Positions 8,261 through 17,445 of a DNA stretch of 64,000 nucleotides are shown here, piece after piece. The notes under the pieces were generated by a model. It was given only the letters and a program-made list of their open reading frames with translations, had not been told where the DNA came from and made no database searches. The stretch spans positions 1 to 64,000 of the forward strand of contig JBFXGM010000006.1 of assembly GCA_050178015.1 (NCBI GenBank). Reading direction: 5' to 3'. Made by a program: the position numbers and the translations under genes. The stretch is from Gaoshiqia sp050178015. Its GTDB lineage: Bacteria; Bacteroidota; Bacteroidia; Bacteroidales; Prolixibacteraceae. Every line of letters begins with the position of its first letter. The stretch's first letter is position 1.

Positions 8261-9187
8261 ATGCAACCTAATTTTTCGATGCCCCTGAGGGGAATTGTTC
8301 CGCCATTGGTAACTCCGTTGATCGACAACGAGACGTTGGATGTGGCCGGCCTGGAGCGTTTGATTGAACATGTGATAGCGGGTGGGGTACACGGAATTTT
8401 CTTACTGGGTACCACCGGCGAGTTTGCCAGTTTAAGCTATAAACTTCGCGAAGAGCTGATCCGCCTGAGCTGCGGTTTTGTAAAAGGACGTGTGCCCGTG
8501 ATGGTGGGCATTTCGGATTCGGCTTTCGCCGAAAGTTTGAACCTGGCCAGGAAAGCTGCCCAGTATGGCGCCGATGCGGTGGTAATTACCCCGCCGTATT
8601 ATTTCGAGTCGGGCCAGCCGGAACTGCTGGAGTACCTGAACCGGATTATGAAAGACATGCCGCTGCCGCTTTTCATTTACAACATGCCGGTACACACGAA
8701 GGTGATGTTTGCCCCGGAAACGGTGCGTGCTGCCGCCGAAATTCCCGGCATCATCGGGATGAAAGACAGCTCGGCCAACCTGGCCTATTTCAATCAGGTG
8801 CGCTACTTGCTGCGCGAGCGCCCCGACTTCACCTTTATGGTGGGGCCCGAAGAAATTACCGCCGAATTTGTGCTGATGGGCGGACATGGCGGCGTGAACG
8901 GCGGGGCCAACATGTTCCCCAAACTGTATGTCGATTTGTACAATGCTGCTGCCGCCCGCGATTTCGACACCCTGTTACCCCTTCAGCAAAAAGTGATGCA
9001 GATCAGCACCGGCATTTACAAGGTGGGCAAGTTCGGGTCCAGCTACCTGAAAGGGCTGAAGTGCGCCTTATCGGTGATGGGGATTTGCAGCGACTTTATG
9101 GCTGAGCCTTTCCACCGCTTCAACGACCCCGAGCGCAAACGGATTGAGCAGGTGCTGGAGGAGTTGAACTACCAAGACCTGCTTTAG
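8261..9187 (+). CDS. DapA-family class I aldolase (2-keto-3-deoxy acid aldolase or N-acetylneuraminate lyase type)
   Basis: A 308-aa cytoplasmic (beta/alpha)8 enzyme forming a Schiff base with a 2-keto acid. The substrate-carboxylate loop GTTGE is at 50-54, the catalytic Tyr140 in FIYNMP, and the Schiff-base Lys168 in GMKDSS. The ATG at 8261 is chosen because the preceding in-frame codons overlap the GH78 gene and lack family sequence. Lysine biosynthesis is unlikely given the context between a rhamnosidase and a sodium symporter. Cleavage of a keto-deoxy sugar acid to pyruvate plus an aldehyde is more plausible (inference). A second family member begins at 63863. Confidence 0.9.
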   Translation: MQPNFSMPLRGIVPPLVTPLIDNETLDVAGLERLIEHVIAGGVHGIFLLGTTGEFASLSYKLREELIRLSCGFVKGRVPVMVGISDSAFAESLNLARKAAQYGADAVVITPPYYFESGQPELLEYLNRIMKDMPLPLFIYNMPVHTKVMFAPETVRAAAEIPGIIGMKDSSANLAYFNQVRYLLRERPDFTFMVGPEEITAEFVLMGGHGGVNGGANMFPKLYVDLYNAAAARDFDTLLPLQQKVMQISTGIYKVGKFGSSYLKGLKCALSVMGICSDFMAEPFHRFNDPERKRIEQVLEELNYQDLL

Positions 9188-9244
9188 AAAACCTGACCTG
9201 CAAACCAAACCAATTAAAAACAAAATCGACTAAACAAAATAGGA

Positions 9245-10723
9245 ATGAGTACTGTTGACAGCGTAATTTTTATCGGATATCTCCTGGGAATTGTCTTGTT
9301 TGGAAGTTCATTTTACCGGAAAAACAAATCGGCAGAAGCGTTTACACTGGGCAACCAGCAAATACCTTCCTGGGTGATATCCCTTTCCATTTTTGCCACT
9401 TTTGTCAGCAGTATCAGTTACCTGGCGTTGCCGGGGCAAGCCTACCTGACCAACTGGAACGCCTTCGCTTTCAGCTTGTCCATTCCGTTTGCCACACTGA
9501 TGGCCGTTAAGTTTTTCGTGCCCCTCTACCGGTCGGTGAACAGTCCTTCGGCCTATACCTATCTGGAAAAAAGGTTTGGCCCGTGGGCCAAGGTGTATGT
9601 GTCGGTGATGTACCTGCTCACCCAGCTGATGCGGGCCGGTACCATCCTGTTTTTGCTGGCCATCATGCTCAACGCGCTGCTTGATTGGGACATTGTTACC
9701 ATCATCGTGGTGACGGGTTTCAGTGTGATGCTGTATTCGTTGCTGGGCGGTATTCAGGCGGTGGTGTGGACCGATGCCATCCAGGCCATCATCCTGATTG
9801 GCGGGGCGCTGGTTTGCATGGTCACTCTGTTGGTGGATATGCCCGAGGGGCCGGGACAACTTTTTCAGATTGCGGCTGAAAACCAGAAGTTCAGTTTGGG
9901 CGACTTTGGCTCCAGCCTGACCGGTTCGACTTTTTGGGTAGTGCTGATTTACGGCATCTTCATCAACCTGCAAAACTATGGCATCGACCAAAACTACATT
10001 CAACGGTACATGACCTCTTCTTCTGAAAAAGAAGCTAAGAAGTCGGCCCTGTTTGGCGGCTTGCTGTATGTGCCCGTTTCGGCCATGTTCCTGTTTATTG
10101 GTACGGCGCTTTACAGTTATTATACGGCCAACCCCGGATTGCTTCCGGCAGGTACTCCGGCCGACAAGGTTTTTCCGGAGTTCATTGTACACCGCCTGCC
10201 TGTTGGGCTGACCGGCTTTTTGATTGCCTCGGTTTTTGCGGCCGGCATGAGCACCATTTCTACCAGTATCAACAGTTCGGCTACGGTTATCCTGACCGAC
10301 TATTTCAAACTGTCGCCCGACAATCCGGGCAGCAACCGTAAGTCGATGCGCATCCTGTACATGGCTTCGTTCCTGATCAGCGTGTTCAGCATGGGCATTG
10401 CCATTGCCATGATCAATGTGCAAAGTGCGCTGGATGCCTGGTGGAAGCTGGCTTCCATCTTCAGTGGCGGTATGCTGGGCTTGTTCTTGCTGGGCTTCCT
10501 GTCGACAAAGGTGCACAATACGGCTGCCATTCTTGGGGTGGTTACCGGGGTGCTTGTCATTGGTTGGATGAGCCTGTCGCCGTTCTTTTTCCCTGGCACG
10601 GCGATGGAGCCTTATGCCAGCCCGTTTCACAGCTACTTGTCGATTGTGTTTGGAACGGTGGCTATTTTTGTAGTTGGATTTTTCCTGAGCAGCCTGGCTT
10701 ATAAAACGATAAAAAAGGGGTAG
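9245..10723 (+). CDS. Sodium:solute symporter (SSS family)
   Basis: A 492-aa inner-membrane sodium-coupled transporter with about 13 hydrophobic segments from residue 5 to the C-terminus and no signal peptide. The SSS core is visible in FVSSISYLALPGQAYLTNW (about 53-71) and the sodium-site helix AAGMSTISTSINSSATVI (about 333-350). It follows the DapA-family gene by 57 bp; DapA-family/SSS pairs commonly handle sialic acid-like or sugar-acid substrates. Here the upstream GH78 suggests uptake of a rhamnose-derived or pectic sugar, but substrate is not readable from sequence. Confidence 0.92.
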   Translation: MSTVDSVIFIGYLLGIVLFGSSFYRKNKSAEAFTLGNQQIPSWVISLSIFATFVSSISYLALPGQAYLTNWNAFAFSLSIPFATLMAVKFFVPLYRSVNSPSAYTYLEKRFGPWAKVYVSVMYLLTQLMRAGTILFLLAIMLNALLDWDIVTIIVVTGFSVMLYSLLGGIQAVVWTDAIQAIILIGGALVCMVTLLVDMPEGPGQLFQIAAENQKFSLGDFGSSLTGSTFWVVLIYGIFINLQNYGIDQNYIQRYMTSSSEKEAKKSALFGGLLYVPVSAMFLFIGTALYSYYTANPGLLPAGTPADKVFPEFIVHRLPVGLTGFLIASVFAAGMSTISTSINSSATVILTDYFKLSPDNPGSNRKSMRILYMASFLISVFSMGIAIAMINVQSALDAWWKLASIFSGGMLGLFLLGFLSTKVHNTAAILGVVTGVLVIGWMSLSPFFFPGTAMEPYASPFHSYLSIVFGTVAIFVVGFFLSSLAYKTIKKG

Positions 10724-10758
10724 GGGGATCGATCTCTTTTTTTCGTGTCTAATTTGGC

Positions 10759-10766
10759 TATCTTTG
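10759..10766 (+). promoter_or_regulatory. Putative -7 promoter box of second sigma gene
   Basis: TATCTTTG matches TAnnTTTG exactly and ends 25 bp before the TTG start at 10792. The -33 region is only T-rich, so the call rests on one box. Confidence 0.45.
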
Positions 10767-10791
10767 AACAGCACGTTAACGGCCTGACTAG

Positions 10792-11373
10792 TTGACTAAT
10801 TTAAAGCTTCATAGCGAAACTGAACTGATCGGGAGATTGCAGCAAGGCGATCAGTTTGCCTTTGAGGTCTTGTTTTACAAGTATAAAAACAAGCTCAAGG
10901 GTTTTGTTGCTAAATTGGCCCCGCCGCAGGTTGATCCGGAAGAAATTGTGCAAAAGGTATTCATCAAAATCTGGTTGCAAAAAGAGAAACTTGATCCGGA
11001 AAAGTCGTTTTCCTCCTTCCTGTACACCATTGCCAAAAATGAGCTGATCGATCAGCTGCGTTCCTCCATCAATAAAAAAACCTACCTGATGGGCGATGAA
11101 CTGCTGGCGGACCTGAACGTCAGCGATCCCGCCGGGGTGTCGTTTCAGGAAGAAATGGAGCAGACCGTTACCATGCTAATCGGTAAATTACCGGAGCGCC
11201 GCCGAAAAATCTTTGAACTTAGCCGCTATCAGGGTTTCAGCTATAAACAAATAGCCAGTGAGTTGGGAATATCGGAGAATACGGTGGATACCCAAATCCG
11301 CTTGGCACTCAATTTTATTCGTCTAGAAGTCAGCAAAGTCCGGTCGATCCTGTTATTTTTTATCTCCCGGTAA
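10792..11373 (+). CDS. ECF-type RNA polymerase sigma factor
   Basis: A 193-aa sigma factor for the following FecR/SusC/SusD genes. Region 2 includes the helix PEEIVQKVFIKIWLQKEKL (about 48-66); region 4 includes ERRRKIFELSRYQGFSYKQI and the HTH ASELGISENTVDTQIRLAL (about 160-178). The only reasonable start in frame is TTG at 10792 (MTNLKLHSETEL), which gives normal length. A promoter-like box lies just upstream, separating the gene from the symporter. It probably activates the susC at 12545 after release from the FecR encoded 65 bp downstream. Confidence 0.93.
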   Translation: MTNLKLHSETELIGRLQQGDQFAFEVLFYKYKNKLKGFVAKLAPPQVDPEEIVQKVFIKIWLQKEKLDPEKSFSSFLYTIAKNELIDQLRSSINKKTYLMGDELLADLNVSDPAGVSFQEEMEQTVTMLIGKLPERRRKIFELSRYQGFSYKQIASELGISENTVDTQIRLALNFIRLEVSKVRSILLFFISR

Positions 11374-11438
11374 ATTTTTTTGTTTTCCCTTCACGGAAAT
11401 GCCATTTCTTCCCGTAATGAAGGCAAAACATCAAATTT

Positions 11439-12449
11439 ATGGTTGTCGCGGCTTTTACATTATTGAAAAGATTTATTGCTGGTGAACATCTGACAGCTCA
11501 GGAATTGAAGCAATTGCGGGACTGGGTGGTGCGCCCTGAAAATATGGTTCGGTTGGATGAATGGATGCAGGATCTCTGGATGCAGGCGCCTGAACTGGAA
11601 TCGGATGTGCATTTCGAAGATATCATTGCACAGGTTAACCGCCAATATCAGTCACGCCGCGATGAAAAAGGTTTCTGGGAATTGCCGGTGGTCAAGCACT
11701 TTCAACGCGCAGCAGCCATTCTCATCCTGCCTGTTATCCTCGTGTCGGCCTATTACTTCCTGAATGTGACGGATACTACCGTTCAGTACACCGAAGCCAT
11801 CGTGCCGAACGGGCAGAAGTCGGAAATAGTGTTGCCCGACGGAACGCATATCTGGCTCAACTCCGGCACCCGCTTGCGCTACCCCTCCAAATACGGAAGC
11901 GGTAACCGGGATGTTTTCCTGGAAGGCGAGGCCTACTTCGAGGTGACACCGAATAAACATGCCCCGTTTGTTGTAAACACCTCCAATGTTTCGGTGAAAG
12001 TTTTGGGCACCAAATTTAACGTGAAAGCCTATCCCGATGAAACAGATGTTGAAACCGCCTTGCTCTCCGGGAAGATCAATTTGTTGCTCAAGCCCGGTTC
12101 CGGCAAAAACCAGTTGATTGAAATGAAACCGGGGGAAAAAGTAAACTACAACCCTCAGCAAAAAATAATCGCTATAAATGGCTTCGATACCGACGAAATC
12201 GTGGGCTGGAAAAATAACCGCCTGGTGTTTCGCGACGACACCTTCGACAAGCTGGTGAAGAAAATTGAGCGTTGGTACGATGTGGAAGTTCTTTACGACG
12301 AAATGCTGCTCGACAGCCAACGCCTGACCGTTGAACTAAACGAGGGCGAAAGCATTGACCGGCTGATGGAAATCATCGATAAAGTAATGCATGTTGAATC
12401 ACAGATAGTTAACCGTAAAGTAATGATCAAACCAAAAATGAAAAGCTAA
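11439..12449 (+). CDS. FecR-family anti-sigma factor
   Basis: A 336-aa inner-membrane partner of the sigma factor upstream. Cytoplasmic N-terminus (about 1-83), one membrane segment (about 86-107, AAAILILPVILVSAYYF), FecR domain (about 120-225, with LPDGTHIWLNSGTRLRYPS and GEAYFEVTPNKHAPFVV) and a DUF4974-like end (about 260-336, FRDDTFDKLVKKIERWYDVEV). It receives the STN signal from the SusC encoded next. A hairpin at 12468-12498 separates it from susC. Confidence 0.95.
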   Translation: MVVAAFTLLKRFIAGEHLTAQELKQLRDWVVRPENMVRLDEWMQDLWMQAPELESDVHFEDIIAQVNRQYQSRRDEKGFWELPVVKHFQRAAAILILPVILVSAYYFLNVTDTTVQYTEAIVPNGQKSEIVLPDGTHIWLNSGTRLRYPSKYGSGNRDVFLEGEAYFEVTPNKHAPFVVNTSNVSVKVLGTKFNVKAYPDETDVETALLSGKINLLLKPGSGKNQLIEMKPGEKVNYNPQQKIIAINGFDTDEIVGWKNNRLVFRDDTFDKLVKKIERWYDVEVLYDEMLLDSQRLTVELNEGESIDRLMEIIDKVMHVESQIVNRKVMIKPKMKS

Positions 12450-12467
12450 TAACAGAAAAAAGAAAAA

Positions 12468-12498
12468 CGGGTAGTTCTGCGCCAACATACACTACCCG
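12468..12498. terminator. Hairpin between fecR and susC
   Basis: CGGGTAGT and ACTACCCG form an 8-bp perfect stem with a 15-nt loop between the FecR stop and the SusC start. There is no downstream T-run, so attenuation or RNA processing is likelier than full termination. It mirrors the hairpin at 1364-1394. Confidence 0.55.
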
Positions 12499-12544
12499 CC
12501 ATCTTACGTGTAAACAAAAGTTTAACGAAAAACTAAGCAAATTT

Positions 12545-15500
12545 ATGAAAAAAAGTAAAATCCACCGGGATTGGGATCGATATCTCCAATTCCAAAAGTT
12601 CGCAAGAGTTATGAAACTACTTATGATCCTGGTTTTTTCGGGGCTGATGACCTTCGCGTCCCAGTCTTATTCGCAGATGACAAAAGTATCTGTGGATTTG
12701 AAGCAAGCTACTATTATGGATGTATTCAGTGCGATTGAAGATCAAACTGATTATCAGATTGCTTATAACAGCAATATCCTGGATGTTTCGAAGAGAATCG
12801 ACTTGAGGGTCGAAAACAAGTCAATTTCGGAAGTGCTGGACCTGGTGTTGAAAAACTCCGCTGCTCAATATGAGTTTGTAGGCAGGTATGTGGTTATTTC
12901 CGATTCAAAAGGCAGTGACTTTGATGCGCGGACCAGTCAACAAACAAGGACGATAACGGGGAGGGTGACCAATAACGAAGGCATGCCCATTCCCGGTGCA
13001 ACCGTTGTTGTGAAAGGAACGACGATGGGAACAATTACCGATGTTAACGGGAATTTTGAGATCAATGATGTTCGTGCGGGGGCTGTCCTGTTGGTTTCGT
13101 TTGTTGGTATGAAAACTCAGGAGATTCCTACTGACGGGCAAAATGTGGTAAACGTATCCTTGCTGGAAGAAACCATCGGACTGGATGAAGTGGTGGCTAT
13201 CGGTTACGGTACGGTTAAAAAAAGAGAGCTGACAGGTTCAGTTGCATCTGTAAAAGCAGAAGATTTCAATGAAATTGCTGCCTCCGATGCAATGCAACTT
13301 ATCCAGGGAAAAGTGGCCGGATTGAGCATTACCCGCACCAATGGGGGAGATCCATCCCAAGGATTTGAAATTCGTTTGAGAGGGTCTTCCAGTATAAGTG
13401 CCGACCAGGAACCACTTGTTGTTGTGGACGGAATTCCTGGCGGTGACTTAAATTCAATCGCTCCCGAGGATATTGAATCGATGGATATCCTGAAAGATGG
13501 TTCAGCCGCAGCGATTTATGGTACAAGAGGAACAAACGGTGTAATCCTCATCACCACAAAACGTGGCAAACAAGGAAACATGCAGGTCGAGTTTTCATCC
13601 AAATACACAACGCAGTCAATTTTGAAACGAGTTGAAGTTTTAAATGCGGATGAATATCGACAAATGAAAACCAAGCTGCAATCCACACACCCGGAAGTGG
13701 CTAATGGCATGGTTGATTATGGTCACGATACCGATTGGTTTGATGAAATTACCCGTACACCATTAAGTCATGTTCAGCATTTATCAATGAGTGGTGGCGC
13801 CAACAAAACCACGTATAGACTATCTGTTTATTACACCAACCAGGAAGGTGTAATGCTGAATTCGAAAATGGAAGAGTATCGTGCCAATATGAACTTAAGG
13901 CAAATGGCTTTGAATGATAAACTCCAATTAACGGTTCAACTGGGTTTGTCCGACCGGGCTGCAAATCCGGTAAATTACGATGCTTTCAGGCAAGCAATTA
14001 AGCGGAATCCAACCGAGCCGGTATATAATGAAGACGGAAGTTTATTTGAAATTGCCGGGTGGCAATATGAAAATCCGGTTGGCCAACTATTGGAGCGAAC
14101 CCGGGACAATGGTTCCTCAACCTTGTTTGCCAATCTGGGAGCCGAGTTATACCTTACTGATTGGTTAAAAGTGGGTGCTATTGGTGGAATTCAAAAGTAC
14201 CGTTCATTGGATGGCTATTACGAGCCAAGTTATGCTTTTACCCAGGAAACAGCTGGAACCTCCGGTACTGCAAGTCGTGATGCAGTTGCACAGGATACAA
14301 AAACGTTGGAAACGACAATTGATTTCAATAAATCATTTGACGATCACACCATCAGCGCAACGGCTGGTTATTCTTTCCAGGAATTTATCAATGAAGGCTT
14401 TGATGCAGAGAATACCAACTTTATTTCAGATGATCTGCTTTACAATAGCTTGGGTACAGGTACTAAACTCAAGAGTGGCGATGCCGATATGAGCTCCTAT
14501 AAAAGGGACAACCGGTTGGTCGGCTTTTTCGCACGTACATCTTACAATTACAAAGGAAAATACTTTTTATCGGCAAGTGTGCGTCGGGAGGGATCTTCAA
14601 AATTCGGGGCTAACAATAAATGGGGTACGTTCCCGGCTGTATCCGGTGCATGGGATTTGACTCAAGAAGGATTTATGGACAATTCAAATCTTGATTTATT
14701 AAAGCTACGTGCAGGCTATGGTGTGACGGGTAATCAAGGGATTGATCCTTATTTGTCGCTTCCCCGAATGTCTGAGTCCGGTTACTTCTTTTACAATGGA
14801 AGTTTTATACCCGGATATGCTCCGGCGAGCAACCCCAATCCAAACCTGAAATGGGAAACCAAACATGAATATAACGTTGGTGTTGACTGGTCAATAAACC
14901 AAGGACGCCTTGCTGGTACTGTTGATTTTTATATTCGAGATACGAAAGATTTGCTTCACTTATACGATGTGCCGGTACCACCAAACCTGTATGACGAAAC
15001 GATGGCTAATGTCGGCTCCATGAGAAATTCAGGGGTAGAATTCTCGATAAGTGCTGTTCCAATTCAAAAATCTGATTTCCAGTGGAATGTCGATTTCAAT
15101 TTTGACTACAGGCGGAATAAATTGTTATCGTTATCCAATCAATATTATTCATTGGAATATCGTAATGTGGGCGATATTGGTTCTCCCGGAGTTTCTGCCT
15201 GGACACATCGTTATTACGAGGGGGAATCAATTGGAAATATACATGGTTTCATTTTTGAAGGCTTGACCGAGGACGGGAAATGGATTTTTAAAGATACAGA
15301 TGGAGTCGAAGGAATTACCGTGGAAGACCGAACTGATATTGGTAACGGAATTCCTGATTTTTACGCTGGATTAACCAATACATTCCGCTATAAAAATTGG
15401 GATATGGCCTTGATGTTTCGGGGAATGTTTGGACATCAAATCATTAATCATAAACGAATCTTCTATGAAAATCCAATTATGTTGCCATTGAATATCATGA

Positions 15501-15796
15501 AGTCAGCCATGGATTCTGAGATTTGGGATACCCAAAATTTCTCAGACTATTATGTTGAGAATGGTGATTTTGTGAAGTTGGATAATCTGACAATTGGGTA
15601 CAATATCCCATTGCATAGCACGAAATGGTTAAGATCAGGACGAATCTTTTTTACTGGAACCAACCTGTTGGTGATTACCGGGTATAAAGGAATTGACCCG
15701 GAAGGCTCCATTGGTGGATTAACTCCGGGCGTAGATTCCCGTGGAGATTATCCGAGTACAAGAACTTATACGATTGGCTTTAACCTTAAATTTTAA
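12545..15796 (+). CDS. SusC/RagA-family TonB-dependent receptor with STN domain
   Basis: A complete 1083-aa outer-membrane glycan importer. Order: N-extension, hydrophobic signal region (about 22-43), STN domain (about 46-120), carboxypeptidase-D-like repeat (about 137-222, MPIPGATVVVKGTTMGTITD), plug domain (about 225-340, EVVAIGYGTVKKRELTGSV then DILKDGSAAAIYGTRG), then the beta-barrel ending TYTIGFNLKF with a C-terminal Phe. The ATG at 12545 is used; Met22 before the hydrophobic stretch is an alternative. SusD follows after 11 bp. The STN domain and adjacent sigma/FecR genes mean transport and induction are linked. Base composition looks more AT-rich than in the surrounding glycosidase genes. 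Confidence 0.97.
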   Translation: MKKSKIHRDWDRYLQFQKFARVMKLLMILVFSGLMTFASQSYSQMTKVSVDLKQATIMDVFSAIEDQTDYQIAYNSNILDVSKRIDLRVENKSISEVLDLVLKNSAAQYEFVGRYVVISDSKGSDFDARTSQQTRTITGRVTNNEGMPIPGATVVVKGTTMGTITDVNGNFEINDVRAGAVLLVSFVGMKTQEIPTDGQNVVNVSLLEETIGLDEVVAIGYGTVKKRELTGSVASVKAEDFNEIAASDAMQLIQGKVAGLSITRTNGGDPSQGFEIRLRGSSSISADQEPLVVVDGIPGGDLNSIAPEDIESMDILKDGSAAAIYGTRGTNGVILITTKRGKQGNMQVEFSSKYTTQSILKRVEVLNADEYRQMKTKLQSTHPEVANGMVDYGHDTDWFDEITRTPLSHVQHLSMSGGANKTTYRLSVYYTNQEGVMLNSKMEEYRANMNLRQMALNDKLQLTVQLGLSDRAANPVNYDAFRQAIKRNPTEPVYNEDGSLFEIAGWQYENPVGQLLERTRDNGSSTLFANLGAELYLTDWLKVGAIGGIQKYRSLDGYYEPSYAFTQETAGTSGTASRDAVAQDTKTLETTIDFNKSFDDHTISATAGYSFQEFINEGFDAENTNFISDDLLYNSLGTGTKLKSGDADMSSYKRDNRLVGFFARTSYNYKGKYFLSASVRREGSSKFGANNKWGTFPAVSGAWDLTQEGFMDNSNLDLLKLRAGYGVTGNQGIDPYLSLPRMSESGYFFYNGSFIPGYAPASNPNPNLKWETKHEYNVGVDWSINQGRLAGTVDFYIRDTKDLLHLYDVPVPPNLYDETMANVGSMRNSGVEFSISAVPIQKSDFQWNVDFNFDYRRNKLLSLSNQYYSLEYRNVGDIGSPGVSAWTHRYYEGESIGNIHGFIFEGLTEDGKWIFKDTDGVEGITVEDRTDIGNGIPDFYAGLTNTFRYKNWDMALMFRGMFGHQIINHKRIFYENPIMLPLNIMKSAMDSEIWDTQNFSDYYVENGDFVKLDNLTIGYNIPLHSTKWLRSGRIFFTGTNLLVITGYKGIDPEGSIGGLTPGVDSRGDYPSTRTYTIGFNLKF

Positions 15797-15807
15797 AAAC
15801 ACGGATC

Positions 15808-17340
15808 ATGAAAAAATTACTCATATTATTTGCTATCATTGGTTTCTGGTCGTGTACAAATCTCGACGAAGAGGTGTACGACACCATTGTAAGCGATGAT
15901 TTCTACCAGAATGAAAAACAAGTACTAGCAGCTGCCGGACCGGCCTATGATGAGCTTCGCCGATTGGTACAAGTGTTTGGTATGTGGGGAATAAATAGTT
16001 TATCAACTGATGAAGCCGTGCTCCCAACGCGTGGGATACACTGGGATAATGGAGGTATTTACAGACGATTGGCTTTACATACCTGGACCTCAGAAGAAGG
16101 TTATTTTAATGACGCCTGGAGTTTCATTTACAATACGTCTTCTAATTGTAACCGGATGCTTTATCAGTTTGATTTAATTGAAGACAAAAGTGAAGCCTTG
16201 ATTAGTATTATGAATGAACTTAAGTCGGTTAGGGCATTTGCTTATTTTATTGGAATGGATGCCTTTGGGAATATTCCCATCGTTGATCGTTTTGATGTAC
16301 CCGAAGGATTTGCCCCAGCTAATACAACACGCGCAGACGTTTTTAATTTTGTAAAAGCTGATTTGGAAAATAGCCTGGATGTTTTAAGTAAAAAGACAGA
16401 TATGACGACCTATGGGCGTATGCACTACTATGCTGCTCAGGCTATTTTGGCAAAGCTGTATCTGAATGCGGAGGTATATGTTGGTCAATCAATGCTGGAT
16501 GAATGCGTTAGTGCATGTGATGAAATCATCAATTCCGGAGAATACGCTTTGTCCTCCGATTACTTTTCAAACTTTGCGATTGAAAATGGAGGGTCTTCTG
16601 AGAATATTTTTGTCATCCCATTTGATGATACTTATACCACGACTTGGGGAAAAATGAATCAGTTTCAATACTGGACGCTTCATTTTACGGCCAATAAAAC
16701 ATTTAATATGGAAGCTGGTGGTTGGAATGGATTCTGCGCAATGCCTTCATTCTATCGTTCTTATGATGAGACTGATATTCGACAAAATGCCTGGTTGGTC
16801 GGTCCTCAGTATGCGACTACCGGTGAACAATTATACTGCAACCAGGAGCTGGCCGGTAAGCCATTGTCGTATTCAATTGATTTGACATCATTGGCAGGAT
16901 CATATGAAGATGAAGGCGCCAGACTGGCTAAATATGATTATACAGGAGCTAAGAACTGGACGGTATCCTGCGATTTTGCAGTGATTCGTTATGCTGATAT
17001 TCTTTTGATGAAAGCAGAAGCATTAATGCGAAAAAACGGAGGGAATGCGACTGACGAAGCTGTAGAATTGGTAAACCAAGTCAGAAGCCGCGCATTTGAA
17101 GATCCTTCGGATAAACTTTACACAACAGCTACTTTAACAATGGAAGCCTTGCTGGCAGAACGTGGTTGGGAATTTGCCGGTGAAGGATGGAGACGGAATG
17201 ACCAGGTTCGTTTTGGTGAATTTACCAAAGGGCGTTGGACGTTTAAAGAGAGTGATTCACCCGAATTTCGAAATGTTTATCCGATTCCTCAATCACAAAT
17301 TAATTCCAATCCGAACCTGACTCAAAATACAGGATATTAA
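15808..17340 (+). CDS. SusD/RagB-family glycan-binding lipoprotein
   Basis: A 510-aa surface lipoprotein that caps the SusC channel and binds the glycan. A lipobox-type signal ends in GFWSCTN with Cys16 as the lipidation site. The SusD N-domain (about 25-230) and the C-terminal RagB/SusD domain are visible, the latter in FAVIRYADILLMKAEALM (about 390-407), then LLAERGWEFAGEGWRRNDQVR and YPIPQSQINSNPNLTQNTGY at the C-terminus. It follows susC by 11 bp and is followed by an intrinsic terminator. Confidence 0.97.
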   Translation: MKKLLILFAIIGFWSCTNLDEEVYDTIVSDDFYQNEKQVLAAAGPAYDELRRLVQVFGMWGINSLSTDEAVLPTRGIHWDNGGIYRRLALHTWTSEEGYFNDAWSFIYNTSSNCNRMLYQFDLIEDKSEALISIMNELKSVRAFAYFIGMDAFGNIPIVDRFDVPEGFAPANTTRADVFNFVKADLENSLDVLSKKTDMTTYGRMHYYAAQAILAKLYLNAEVYVGQSMLDECVSACDEIINSGEYALSSDYFSNFAIENGGSSENIFVIPFDDTYTTTWGKMNQFQYWTLHFTANKTFNMEAGGWNGFCAMPSFYRSYDETDIRQNAWLVGPQYATTGEQLYCNQELAGKPLSYSIDLTSLAGSYEDEGARLAKYDYTGAKNWTVSCDFAVIRYADILLMKAEALMRKNGGNATDEAVELVNQVRSRAFEDPSDKLYTTATLTMEALLAERGWEFAGEGWRRNDQVRFGEFTKGRWTFKESDSPEFRNVYPIPQSQINSNPNLTQNTGY

Positions 17341-17350
17341 TGAAATAAAG

Positions 17351-17385
17351 AAATAGAGTCCCATGTTTCCGGGGGCTCTATTTTT
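17351..17385 (+). terminator. Intrinsic terminator after susCD
   Basis: AAATAGAGTCCC pairs with GGGGCTCTATTT around a short loop and is followed by a T-run, 10 bp past the SusD stop. It should reduce transcription from susCD into the GH29 gene, so the two following enzymes may be expressed at a lower level or need their own promoter. Confidence 0.8.
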
Positions 17386-17445
17386 CTCTGATTGATAAGT
17401 CGGGGGGTATCCTTTTTCCAAAAATTAACCTAAACACGATCTTGT

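Noticed and set aside
8261..9187. Lysine-pathway dihydrodipicolinate synthase
   Set aside because: Superfamily is broad; position between GH78 and a sodium symporter, and a second copy next to a catabolic dehydrogenase, point to sugar-acid catabolism.
9308..10774. Long open frame (488 codons) on the minus strand across the symporter gene
   Set aside because: Antisense to a clear SSS symporter, rich in Gln/His/Arg with no family pattern; an artefact of codon bias in the real gene.
12505..12526. GTGTAAACAAAAGTTTAACG upstream of susC as another LacI operator
   Set aside because: The half-sites are separated by four A residues instead of meeting at a central CG, so it does not match the operator pattern.
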